Below, piece by piece: positions 44,427-54,100 of a DNA stretch of 64,000 nucleotides; within the stretch, counting starts at the first letter, position 1, and the number at the start of each line of letters is the position of its first letter. The notes under the pieces are model-generated. The model was not told the DNA's origin. It did no database searches and was given only the letters and a program-made list of their open reading frames with translations. Location: assembly GCF_003574625.1 (NCBI RefSeq), contig NZ_QNUJ01000016.1, forward strand, positions 1-64,000, given 5' to 3'. The stretch is from Shinella zoogloeoides. GTDB lineage: Bacteria; Pseudomonadota; Alphaproteobacteria; Rhizobiales; Rhizobiaceae. A program made the translations under genes and the position numbers.

Positions 44427-45224
44427 CTATCCGGCGGCGGCGACGGCGCGCTTGGCCATGACCCTCACGAGGTTCGCGCGATATTCGGCATTGCCGTGGA
44501 TATCCGACAGGAGGTCGGCCGCATCCACGGAAACGCCGGCCGCCGCATCCGCCGACCAGTCGGCGGCAAGCGCCGCCTCCAGCCCGGCATGGCGGAAGAC
44601 GCCGTTGGAGCCGGCCCCCGTCACGGCCACCCGGACGCCGCCATCCCCCTTCGCCACGAAGACGCCGGCCATGGCATAGCGCGAGGCCGGGTTGGGGAAT
44701 TTTGAATAGGCGGCCTTTGCCGGAGCATCGAAGCTCACCGCCACGATGATCTCGCCCTCTTCCAACGCCGTCTCGAAGAGGCCGGTGAAGAAGGCGTCGG
44801 CGGGAATCTCACGCCTGTCGGTGACGATGATCGCCCCCAGCGCCAGCATGGCGGAGGGGTAATCCGCCGCCGGGTCGTTATTGGCGATGGAGCCGCCGAT
44901 GGTGCCCATATGGCGGACATGCGGGTCGCCGATATGGGAGGCGAGATGGCAGATCGCCGGACAGACGGCCTTCAGCTCGGCCGAGGTCGAGACCTCGTAA
45001 TGCGTCGTGCCAGCGCCGATGCGCACCCGGTTGCCATTCACCGAGATGCCCTTGAGTTCCGTGACGTGGCGAAGGTCCACGAGGTCCGAAGGCGCGGCGA
45101 GCCGCTGCTTCATGGTCGGGATCAGCGTCATGCCGCCGGAGACGTATTTCGCTTCGTCGGAGGACGATTGCAGCTTGGCCGCGTCGGCGACGGAGGAGGC
45201 GCGATAGTAGTTGGTTGCGTACAT
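44427..45224 (-). CDS. coxM: CO dehydrogenase family medium (FAD) subunit
   Basis: The 265-residue flavoprotein subunit has the FAD-binding motifs YVSGGMTLIPTMKQ (about 27-40) and TIGGSIANNDPAADYP (about 107-122), as in CoxM and xanthine dehydrogenase FAD subunits. It passes electrons from the iron-sulfur subunit to the quinone pool or another acceptor. It is the last gene of a coxS-coxL-coxM operon, 12 bases after coxL, and a terminator follows. Confidence 0.88.
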   Translation of the reverse strand: MYATNYYRASSVADAAKLQSSSDEAKYVSGGMTLIPTMKQRLAAPSDLVDLRHVTELKGISVNGNRVRIGAGTTHYEVSTSAELKAVCPAICHLASHIGDPHVRHMGTIGGSIANNDPAADYPSAMLALGAIIVTDRREIPADAFFTGLFETALEEGEIIVAVSFDAPAKAAYSKFPNPASRYAMAGVFVAKGDGGVRVAVTGAGSNGVFRHAGLEAALAADWSADAAAGVSVDAADLLSDIHGNAEYRANLVRVMAKRAVAAAG

Positions 45225-45236
45225 GGCGTCCTCCCG

Positions 45237-47585
45237 TCAGTTGCTTGCCGCCAGCGCCGCCCAGACCTTCTGGGGCGTTGCGGGCATGGTGAGGTCGTTG
45301 TTGTCGATGGCGTCGGTGATGGCGTTCATCAGCGCCGGCGGGGAGCCGATGGCGCCCGCCTCGCCGCAGCCCTTGATGCCGAGCGGATTGTTCGGGCAGG
45401 GCGTGACCTGGTGCGAGACCTGGAAGGAGGGCAGGTCGTCGGCGCGCGGCATGGTGTAGTCCATGTAGCTCGCCGTCAGGAGCTGGCCGGTTTCCGGGTC
45501 GTAGTGCACGCCCTCAAGCAGCGCCTGTCCGATGCCCTGCGCGATGCCGCCGTGCACCTGGCCCTCGACGATCATCGGGTTGATGATGTTGCCGAAGTCG
45601 TCGGCAGCGACGAACTGGACGATCTTCGTCTTGCCCGTCTCCGGGTCGATCTCGACCTCGCAGATGTAGCAGCCGGCCGGGAAGGTGAAGTTGGCCGGAT
45701 CGTAGAAGGCGCCTTCCTTCAGGCCCGGCTCCATGCCGGAGGGCAGGTTGTGCGCGGTGTAGGCTGCGAGCGCCATCTGGAACCAGGGTACCGACTTGTC
45801 GGTGCCGGCGACCTTCAATGCGCCGTTCTCGACGACGATGTCGCTCTCGTCGGCTTCCATCAGGTGTGCGGCGATCTTCTTGGCCTTCGCCTCCACCTTG
45901 TCGAGCGCCTTGACGACGGCGGACATGCCGACCGCGCCGGAGCGGGAACCATAGGTGCCCATGCCCATCTGCACCTTGTCCGTGTCGCCATGCACGATGG
46001 AGACGCTGTCGATCGGCACGCCGAAGCGGTCGGCGACGAGCTGGGCGAAGGTCGTCTCATGGCCCTGGCCGTGGCTGTGCGAGCCGGTCAACACCTCGAT
46101 CGTGCCGACGGCATTGACGCGCACCTCCGCCGATTCCCAGAGGCCGACGCCCGCGCCGAGCGAGCCGACCGCGGCGGACGGCGCGATGCCGCAGGCCTCG
46201 ATATAGCAGCTCATGCCGATGCCGCGCTTCATGCCGCGGCTGGCGGCCTCGGCCTTGCGGGCCGGGAAGCCGTTCCAGTCGGCCGCGGCCATGGCGGCCT
46301 CCAGTGAGGCCTCGTAGTCGCCGGCGTCATAGTTCATGATGACGGGCGTCTGGTGCGGGAAGGAGCGGATGAAGTTGATGCGGCGAAGCTCGGCCGGCGA
46401 AACGCCGAGTTCGCGCGCCGCCGTCTCCATCGTGCGTTCCAGCAGGTAGGTCGCTTCCGGCCGCCCGGCGCCGCGATAGGCGTCGACGGCGACGGTGTTG
46501 GTGTAGACCGCCCGCACATTGGCGTGGATGGCCGGGAAATTGTACTGGCCGGAGAGCAACGTCGCATAGAGATAGGTCGGCACGGCGGAGGAGAAGAGCG
46601 ACATATAGGCGCCGAAATTGGCGATGGTGTCGACCTTCAGCGCCGTGACGCGGTTGTTCGCGTCGAAGGCCATCTTGACCGTCGAGACATGGTCGCGGCC
46701 ATGGGCGTCGGTGAGGAAGGCTTCGGTACGGTCGCTCGTCCATTTCACCGGAACGCCGGACCGCTTGGAGGCCCAGAGACAGACGATTTCTTCCGGATAG
46801 ATATAGATCTTCGAGCCGAAGCCGCCGCCGACATCGGGCGCGATGACGCGCAGCTTGTTTTCCGGCGCGACATTGTAGAAGGCGCTCATGACGAGGCGCG
46901 CGACATGGGGGTTCTGGCTCGTCGTGTAGCAGGTGTAGTGATCCTCGGCCGAATCGTAGATGCCGAGCGCGGCGCGCGGCTCCATCGGGTTCGGCGCGAG
47001 GCGGTTGTTGACGATCCTCATCTCCGTGACATGGGCGGCCGCGGCGATGGCCGCGTCCGTCGCGGCGCTGTCGCCGATCTCCCAGTCGTAGATGAGGTTG
47101 CCGGGGGCTTCCGGGTGGAGCTGCGGCTGGCCGGCCTCCAGCGCCTTCACGGCATCGGTGACGGCGGGCAGGACCTCGTAGTCGACGACGACGGCTTCGG
47201 CCGCGTCGCGCGCCTCGCTGACGCTGTCGGCGACGACCACGGCGACGGCATCGCCGACATAGCGCACCGTGTCATGGGCAAGGGGCCGCCAGGCGCCCAT
47301 CTTCATCGGCGAGCCGTCCTTGGAATGGATCATCCAGCCGCAGATCAGGTTGCCGATGCCGTCGTCGAGCATCTGCCTGCCGTTGAGCACGGCGATGACG
47401 CCGGGCATGTCCTCCGCCGCCGACGTGTCGATGCCCTTGATTCTCGCATGCGCATGCGGCGAGCGCACGAATGCGGCGTAGCGCATGCCCGGCACGGACA
47501 TGTCGTCCGTGTAGCGCCCCTGGCCCATGAGGAACCGCTTGTCTTCCTTTCGCGCGACGCGCGCGCCGATGCCTTCGACACCCAT
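45237..47585 (-). CDS. coxL: Form II CO dehydrogenase-type molybdenum large subunit
   Basis: The 782-residue molybdopterin subunit belongs to the xanthine oxidase family. GGGFGSK is the first cofactor motif, the active-site loop is AYRGAGR (369-375), and the catalytic glutamate is in GCGEAGAIGSPP near residue 742. Form I CO dehydrogenases instead carry AYRCSFR with the copper-binding cysteine, so this is form II; its natural substrate is uncertain and CO oxidation may be slow or absent. The ATG at 47585 follows GGAGG by eight bases; an ATG two codons earlier is too close to it. Confidence 0.9.
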   Translation of the reverse strand: MGVEGIGARVARKEDKRFLMGQGRYTDDMSVPGMRYAAFVRSPHAHARIKGIDTSAAEDMPGVIAVLNGRQMLDDGIGNLICGWMIHSKDGSPMKMGAWRPLAHDTVRYVGDAVAVVVADSVSEARDAAEAVVVDYEVLPAVTDAVKALEAGQPQLHPEAPGNLIYDWEIGDSAATDAAIAAAAHVTEMRIVNNRLAPNPMEPRAALGIYDSAEDHYTCYTTSQNPHVARLVMSAFYNVAPENKLRVIAPDVGGGFGSKIYIYPEEIVCLWASKRSGVPVKWTSDRTEAFLTDAHGRDHVSTVKMAFDANNRVTALKVDTIANFGAYMSLFSSAVPTYLYATLLSGQYNFPAIHANVRAVYTNTVAVDAYRGAGRPEATYLLERTMETAARELGVSPAELRRINFIRSFPHQTPVIMNYDAGDYEASLEAAMAAADWNGFPARKAEAASRGMKRGIGMSCYIEACGIAPSAAVGSLGAGVGLWESAEVRVNAVGTIEVLTGSHSHGQGHETTFAQLVADRFGVPIDSVSIVHGDTDKVQMGMGTYGSRSGAVGMSAVVKALDKVEAKAKKIAAHLMEADESDIVVENGALKVAGTDKSVPWFQMALAAYTAHNLPSGMEPGLKEGAFYDPANFTFPAGCYICEVEIDPETGKTKIVQFVAADDFGNIINPMIVEGQVHGGIAQGIGQALLEGVHYDPETGQLLTASYMDYTMPRADDLPSFQVSHQVTPCPNNPLGIKGCGEAGAIGSPPALMNAITDAIDNNDLTMPATPQKVWAALAASN

Positions 47586-47607
47586 CTTCATCTCCTCCAG
47601 AGAAGTG

Positions 47608-47680
47608 AGGCAGCAGGCGCCGGCCAACAGGCGTTCGGGATTTCACCGTCGCGCAACTGGCCGCCAATCGGCTGCTGCCT
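47608..47680. repeat. Inverted repeat between coxS and coxL
   Basis: AGGCAGCAG (47608-47616) is the exact inverse of CTGCTGCCT (47672-47680), enclosing 55 bases. It fills most of the 107-base gap between coxS and coxL and may form a stable intercistronic structure that sets their relative expression. Confidence 0.55.
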
Positions 47681-47692
47681 GTTGCCTGACGC

Positions 47693-48184
47693 CTATTCCG
47701 CAGCCTGCCGGCCTGCCGCGCTCATTTCCTCCGCGGCGGCGAGGATGGCTTTCACGATATTGTGGTAACCGGTGCATCGACAGATATTGCCTTCAAGGTT
47801 CTCGCGAACCGTCTGCTCGTCGAGCTTTCCGCCATGGCGGTTGATCATGTCGACCGCCGTCATCACCATACCGGGCGTGCAGAAGCCGCATTGCAGGCCG
47901 TGATTGGCCTTGAAGGCGGCCTGCACGGGATGCAGTTCGCCATTGGCCGCAAGGCCCTCAATGGTGAGGATTTCGGAGCCGGCGGCCTGGGCCGCGAGGA
48001 TGGAACAGCTCTTCACGGCCTTGCCGTCCATATGCACGACGCAGGCGCCGCACTGGGACGTATCGCAGCCGACATGGGTTCCGGTAAGACTGAGCTGGTC
48101 GCGCAGGAAATGCACAAGGAGGGTGCGGTCCTCGCACTCCTTGCTCACCTTCCTGCCATTGACGGTCATTGCCACTTTCGCCAT
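47693..48184 (-). CDS. coxS: CO dehydrogenase family small [2Fe-2S] subunit
   Basis: The 163-residue subunit carries two [2Fe-2S] clusters: a plant-ferredoxin type with C40, C45, C48 and C60, and a second with C99, C102, C135 and C137 (CGFC and CRC). It links CoxL to CoxM. GGGAGGA lies before the ATG. It is the first gene of the operon; the order S-L-M is the one usual for form II enzymes, whereas form I operons are M-S-L. Confidence 0.92.
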   Translation of the reverse strand: MAKVAMTVNGRKVSKECEDRTLLVHFLRDQLSLTGTHVGCDTSQCGACVVHMDGKAVKSCSILAAQAAGSEILTIEGLAANGELHPVQAAFKANHGLQCGFCTPGMVMTAVDMINRHGGKLDEQTVRENLEGNICRCTGYHNIVKAILAAAEEMSAAGRQAAE

Positions 48185-48639
48185 TCGTTCCTCCCTGGCG
48201 GTTCATGCACCGCTGGGCCGTTCGATCCGACGTGACATGCAGCGGGCGTCCTCACGACGCGGGCCCGGGATCTAATGACGCCAGCATTGTCTTCGCATGC
48301 ATCTGTTCCGGCACTGCGGGCGCGACGGGAAATCCTCCATCCCCTGTGCGCCCCGGCAATCATATCATTTGACGTTTTGACCCGGCGATCAACCGGTACT
48401 TTCAACGGCGGGTGAAATTTCTCGTGAGCGCCGCATGCCGAGGGCGTTAAAACGAAACGGAAACGCTGTTTATTCGCGCCGTAAAAAAATACTTTCCAAC
48501 CATGGACTTCCCTGTTTCCGGCGATATTTTCAGTGTCGGACAGACCTGACCGTCGTCGACGGCCCCGGTATGTTGCTGAGTAGAAGGGGGCAGGGTGGAC
48601 CCGGAAAACCGGGCCGCCGTTCAACTTTGGAGAAGGTTC
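48185..48639. other. 455-base non-coding gap between coxS and the lipoprotein gene
   Basis: No gene is visible here. It must hold the promoters of the divergent cox operon and of the glycine-zipper lipoprotein. It contains A- and T-richer stretches (about 48350-48530), and a hairpin CCCGG-AAAA-CCGGG near 48599-48612 in the leader of the lipoprotein gene. No good activator box was found. Confidence 0.6.
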
Positions 48640-48906
48640 ATGAAGAAAATCATTGCGCTCGTTCTGGTCGGCATGGCCGTTGCCAGCTGCACGCAGACGG
48701 AAAAGGGTGCAGGTATCGGCGCCGTCTCCGGCGCGATCATCGGCGGTGCCGTCACCGGTAACGTCCGTGGTGCGGCTGTCGGTGCCGCCATCGGTGGCGT
48801 TTCCGGCGCCGTGATCGGCAGCGTTTCCGATCAGCCCGGTCAGTGCTACTACCGCGACCGCCACGGTCGTCGCTATATCGACCGTTGCCCGCGCGACTAT
48901 TATTGA
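48640..48906 (+). CDS. Glycine-zipper outer membrane lipoprotein
   Basis: The 88-residue precursor has a lipoprotein signal with lipobox VASC (Cys about 17), then a glycine-zipper helix pair rich in GxxxG (GAGIGAVSGAIIGGAVTGNVRGAAVGAAIGG is spread over about 24-60), and an acidic-basic tail CYYRDRHGRRYIDRCPRDYY. Such small YMGG-like proteins sit in the envelope; the role is unknown. GGAGAAGG precedes the ATG, and a strong terminator follows. Confidence 0.82.
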   Translation: MKKIIALVLVGMAVASCTQTEKGAGIGAVSGAIIGGAVTGNVRGAAVGAAIGGVSGAVIGSVSDQPGQCYYRDRHGRRYIDRCPRDYY

Positions 48907-48930
48907 TCGCCAACGACTGCAACCTATGCG

Positions 48931-48957
48931 AAGCCCCGGAGGTTCTCCGGGGCTTTT
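48931..48957 (+). terminator. Rho-independent terminator after the glycine-zipper gene
   Basis: AGCCCCGGAG (48932-48941) pairs with CTCCGGGGCT (48945-48954) around GTT, followed by TTTT. It is a textbook terminator, so tamA has its own promoter in the next 200 bases. Confidence 0.92.
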
Positions 48958-49163
48958 GCTTGCCTGCCGCCGGCATAAAATCGCCTGCTGCGCTTCAAAT
49001 CTGGCGCGCCTGCGTGTAAAACCGCCGTTAACATTACGGAAAACCTAACACGTTAGGGTCTTTTCCTGCCTGAGAGCTCCGGATGGATCGGAGCGCCTGA
49101 AGTCCGTGTCGGAAGCCGTTCGCGCACCGCACCTTGAAGGAGAAAGGCGACGGATAGCTGCGG

Positions 49164-51086
49164 ATGCGGGATAAAGTGAACCGGCCGGAAAAGAGTTTTG
49201 CGTTTCTGAAGGCTGGCACCGCCCTCGCGGTCGCCGCAGCGCTCGCCTGTGGTCCGCTGGCCGCAAATCCGGCCCTTGCCTTCGAACTCTTCGGCATGAA
49301 ATTCTTCGAAAAGGAGAAGGACACCGCCGAGGTCATCGATCCGGTCAATTATTCGCTGACGCTCGATCCGGGCACAGAGGACGGCGACCTCAAGAAGGCC
49401 GTCGAGAATGCCGCTTATCTGAAGCAGGACGAGGGGACGCCGGTCTCCGGCGACCTGGGCCTCGTCATCAAGGCGCGCGACGACCGCGACCGCATCCTTG
49501 CCGCGCTCTACGAGAACGGCCGCTATGGCGGCGTGGTGAACGTGACGGTCAACGGGCAGGACCTCGATTCCCTGCCGCCCAATCCGGAATTCAACCACCG
49601 GGGCGCGATCCCGGTGACGATCAGCGTCGAGCCCGGCCCGGTCTTCACCTTCGGCGAGGTGGCCTTTTCGGGCGATGCCGAGGGACGCAATCCGGCCGAT
49701 TACGGGCTGGTGCCGGGTGCGCGGGCCGATTCCACCATCATCCTCAAGGCTGGCGAGAAGGTCGTCGTCGATCTCAAGGCGGAAGGCCGGCCGCTGGCCA
49801 AGCTGACCGAGCGCAACGCCACCGCCGACCACAAGACGCAGACCGTCGACGTGGTGATCGCCGCCGAGGGCGGGCCGGTCGCACCCGTCGGCGCGGTCGG
49901 CGTCAACGGCACCAAGACTGTCGATCCCGGTTTCGTGCAGCGCTATTCGCGTATCAATGCCGGCCAGCCCTATTCGCCGGAAGCGCTGACCAAGGCGTCG
50001 GAGCGGCTGCGCGCGCTCGGCGTCTTTTCTAGCGTGACGATCCGCGAGGCCTCCAAGCTCGCGCCCGACGGTTCACTGCCGATGACCATCGAGGTCTCCG
50101 AAGGCAAGCACCGCTATTTCGGCGTCGGCGCGCAATATTCGAACACGGACGGCATCGGCCTGCAGGGATATTGGGGGCATCGCAACCTTTTCGGCCAGGC
50201 CGAATCGCTGCGCATCGAAGGGTCGGTCAACCGGATCGGCGAATCGGATATCGGCGATCTCGACTATTCGACCGCCATCCTTTTCTCCAAGCCCGGCGCC
50301 TTCGGCCCGGCCTCGACGTTCAATGCCAGCCTCAAGGCCTCGATCGTCGATCCCGACGCCTACAAGGCCTTCACCACCACGGCGGCCGCGGGCGTCAGCG
50401 TCGAGCTTTCCGACAAGGATACGGTGAGCGCAGGCGCCGAGCTGAGCTGGGCCGATGTCGAGGACGCGTTCGGCAAGAACAAGTACCTGACGGCGAGCAT
50501 CCCGATCGAATATGTGCGCGACACCCGCGACGACAAGCTGAACCCGACGGAAGGCTACCGCTTCCTGATCAACGCGAAGCCGAGCTACGAAACGCAACGC
50601 GGCACGTTCTTCTCCAGCTTCGAAGGCGCGATCACCGGTTACAAGGCACTCGGCGCGGAGGATCGCTTCGTGCTCGCGGGCAAGCTTGCAGGCGGCACGA
50701 TCATCGGCGGCGACCAGCTCTCCGACATTCCGGCGACGCGCCGCTTCTATCTCGGCGGCGGCGGCACGGTGCGCGGCTACGGCTATCAGGAGATCTCGCC
50801 GCGCAACGGGGCGAACCAGCTCCTCGGCGGGCGTTCCTACATGGCGGCGTCGGCGGAAGTCCGCATCGGGATCACCGAGACGATCGGCCTTGTGCCCTTC
50901 ATCGACGCGGGCACGGTCTCGACCGACGAGATCCCGGATTTCAAGGATATCCGGGCCGGCGCCGGCCTCGGCCTGCGCTATGCGACGCCGTTCGGGCCGC
51001 TCCGCCTCGATGTCGCGGTGCCGCTGAAGAAATATCCCGGCGGAACCTCCTTCGGGGTCTATGCCGGCATCGGCCAGTCCTTCTGA
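49164..51086 (+). CDS. tamA: Outer membrane assembly factor TamA (Omp85 family)
   Basis: The 640-residue precursor has a signal-like segment (about 15-40), POTRA domains (about 60-325, including FGEVAFSGDA and ALGVFSSVTIREASK) and a C-terminal 16-stranded Omp85 barrel with the lid-lock type motif RRFYLGGGGTVRGYGYQEI and the ending VYAGIGQSF, an outer-membrane C-terminal signal. With TamB it helps insert outer membrane proteins or moves lipids. The first ATG is used; a GTG four codons later is possible. tamB follows by 102 bases. Confidence 0.93.
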   Translation: MRDKVNRPEKSFAFLKAGTALAVAAALACGPLAANPALAFELFGMKFFEKEKDTAEVIDPVNYSLTLDPGTEDGDLKKAVENAAYLKQDEGTPVSGDLGLVIKARDDRDRILAALYENGRYGGVVNVTVNGQDLDSLPPNPEFNHRGAIPVTISVEPGPVFTFGEVAFSGDAEGRNPADYGLVPGARADSTIILKAGEKVVVDLKAEGRPLAKLTERNATADHKTQTVDVVIAAEGGPVAPVGAVGVNGTKTVDPGFVQRYSRINAGQPYSPEALTKASERLRALGVFSSVTIREASKLAPDGSLPMTIEVSEGKHRYFGVGAQYSNTDGIGLQGYWGHRNLFGQAESLRIEGSVNRIGESDIGDLDYSTAILFSKPGAFGPASTFNASLKASIVDPDAYKAFTTTAAAGVSVELSDKDTVSAGAELSWADVEDAFGKNKYLTASIPIEYVRDTRDDKLNPTEGYRFLINAKPSYETQRGTFFSSFEGAITGYKALGAEDRFVLAGKLAGGTIIGGDQLSDIPATRRFYLGGGGTVRGYGYQEISPRNGANQLLGGRSYMAASAEVRIGITETIGLVPFIDAGTVSTDEIPDFKDIRAGAGLGLRYATPFGPLRLDVAVPLKKYPGGTSFGVYAGIGQSF

Positions 51087-51188
51087 CTGTCGCCCCAATT
51101 TTCATCTAGGCTCTTGATCGCATGCGCGATTGGGATTCTAGACGTTGAGGAGCGATTCCGCGCTCCCCGCACGCGAAATGGATGAAGC

Positions 51189-54100
51189 ATGAACAGGCTT
51201 TCCCGAATTCTCCGCGCAACGCTCCGCTGTGTCGGCTACGGCCTTGCCGTCCTCGTCGTGCTGGCCGTCGCGCTGCTGGGCTTCGTCGGGTTTTCGGACA
51301 CCGGCGCGCGCCTGGCGGTTTCCTATGCGGAGAAGATCGCGGCTGCGAACGGGCAGGTCATCTCGATCAGCGAGCCCTCGGGCCTTCTGACGGGCAAGCT
51401 GCGCGCCGGCGCGATCACGCTCGGCGACGAGAAAGGGACCTATGCGGAAATCCGGGACCTTGCCGTCGACTGGTCGCCGCTGCGGCTCCTGTTCTTCAGC
51501 TTCGATGCGTCGCGGGTGTCCGCTTCCTCGATCTCGCTGCTCCGCCTGCCAGAGGCCAAGGCCGATGCGGAACCGACGGAAAGCAAGCCGTTCAGCCTGC
51601 CGGTCGAGGTGCATGTGGGTTCGCTCGCCATTCCCGAACTCTTCGTCTCGGGAACCGTTGCCGGCCGTGACCAGCGCATCGTCGTGTCGGGACGGGGCGA
51701 TGCGACGGCGGACAGCGTGGCGATCAAGCTTTCGGCCTCCGAAAAGGCGCGGCCCGATGCGCGCGTCGCGGCCGATATCGTCTTCAATCCGGCCGCCAAC
51801 GAATTGCGGCTCGAGGCCGACGTCGCCGAGCCGAAGGGCGGAATCCTGGCGAGGCTGCTCAAGCTGCCGGACGAGCCGGCCGTGGCGATCCGCCTGACGG
51901 GGGACGGCCCGCTCTCGCAATGGAAGGGACGGCTTTCCGCTGCGCTCGACGGCACGGAAATGCTGCGGGTCGACGGCCGCCATGACCTGGCGCAGGGCGG
52001 CCTGCACACCATCGCGCTCAATGGCGGCGGCACGTTCGACGCGCTGATGCCGCCGCAGCTCCGCCCGCTCTTTGCCGGCGAGACCGGCATCGACGTGGTC
52101 GCCGCCTTCGACGGTTCGGATATGCTGCGCATCGAGAAGGGCGCGATCTCGACCGGTGCGATGACACTTGCCGCCTCTGGCACGCTGAGCGCCAAGGGCA
52201 GCAACGACCTCGACGTCAAGCTTTCCGGCAAGGACGGCCCCATCGATTTCCGCTGGCCGCTCGCCGATGGCGACGCCCAGGTGGTCATCCACGACGCTGA
52301 CCTTTCGCTGACCGGCGAGGCGAGTGCGGCAAGGCTCGAGGCCAATGCGACCATCGCCGCCGCCGAGCTGCCGGCCGGGCGCATCCAGGATATCCGCCTT
52401 GCCGCCCGGAGCGATGCCTTCGATGTGGCCAACCAGTCCGGCCGCATCGACGTGACGCTCGAAACCGGCACCATGGTCTTCGCCAATCCCGATGTCGACC
52501 GAATGGTGAAGGGCCCGGCGAAACTCACCGCGACGCTGAATGTCTCGCCCGGCGAGATCGCTTTCGATCCGGCGACGCTTGAAAGCGCCAGCATCGGCGG
52601 CACGCTTTCCGGCCGCTACGGGCTGGAAAGCCGCGAGGCGGACGTCAATTTCCGTCTCTTCGCCCTGCCGGCCGTGCTGCCGCCGGCCCTTGCCGGCAAG
52701 TTCGACACGACGATCGCTATGGAGGGCCGGGTTCAGCTCGCCGGCGACGGCGGGCTCCAGGTTTCCGGCCTGACGGTGAAGTCCGGCACGCTGGAGACGG
52801 CGGGCGATGTCTCGCTCGCAAAGGGCAATGTGGAGGCCGCGCTCACCGGCAAGGTGCTGAACCTCGGCAAGCTGCTGGCGGATGCGGCGGGCGAGGCGGC
52901 GTTCGAGCTTTCCGCGAATGGACCGCTTTCCGGGCCCGACGTTTCCGCGAAGATCACCTCCAGCGGGGCGACGCTTTCCGGCCGAACGCTCAGCGACCTC
53001 GTGGTGACGCTGAAGGGCAAGGCGGTCGCCGACAGCCCCTCCGGCGAGCTGACGGCGACTGGCGCGCTCGACGGGCAGGCGATCAATGTGCGCTCCAGCA
53101 TCACGTCGGAGGGCGGGCGCATCTCCGTGCCGGTTCTGGAGGCCGAGATCGGCCCGAACACGCTGAAGAGCTCGCTGGCGCTGGCGCCGAACTTCATGCC
53201 CGACGGCACGATCCGCTTCGATTTCCCCGATCTCGGCCTGCTTGCCGCCATGGCCGGCCAGCAGGCGGCGGGCGATCTGTCCGGGCAGGTCGAGATCGCG
53301 ACGGGCAACGGCAAGACTTCTGCCACCGTGCAGGCGTCCGGCGCCTCGATCCGCCGCGATGCCGTGAGCATTACAAAGCCCGCCGTCGACCTTTCCATCA
53401 CCGACCTTGCGACGGCGGCGATCACCGGCACGGTGCGCGCCGAGCAGGTCGCCTCGGGCGAGAACAAGCTGGAGGCGCTGAAGCTTGCCTTCACCCGTGA
53501 GGGACAGGCGACGAATTTCGACCTGACCGGCCGTCTCGACGGCGCGCCGCTCCTCACCAAAGGCAAGGTGCTGCAGCGGGAGGGCGGGCTCGACGTCGCC
53601 CTGCAGGCCTTCGAGGCCGCGCCGCGCCGCATTGCCGTCAAGCTCGCCAAGCCGACGACGATCGGCGTGACCAACGGCGTTGCGACGCTCGACGGGCTCA
53701 CCATCCAGGCGGGCAGCGGTTCCGTTGCCGTTTCCGGCAAGGCGGGCGAGACGCTCGACCTGTCGCTGCGGCTCAATGCCCTGCCGGCCGCGCTCGTCAA
53801 CAATTTCGCCGCCGGGCTCGATGCGGACGGCGCGATCGGCGGCACGGTGACGGTGAAGGGCAAGGCGGCGGCCCCCGTCGTCAACTATGCGCTCGACTGG
53901 AAGGGCGCGGTGACGAGCCAGACGCGCGGTGCAGGGATCGGCGCGCTCGACATCAATGCCAAGGGCGAATTCGCCAACAACCAGGTGCGCCTCGACACGG
54001 TGCTTTCCGGCGGCGGCGGGCTTTCCTTCCGCGGCGGCGGCACGGTCGGCATCGGCGGAGCGACGCCGCTCGGGCTGAAATTCAACGGCACGGTGCCGTT

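Noticed and set aside
48377-48392. FixK-like sequence TTGACCCGGCGATCAA upstream of the cox operon
   Set aside because: The two half-sites are eight bases apart instead of six, so FNR/FixK proteins would not be expected to bind.
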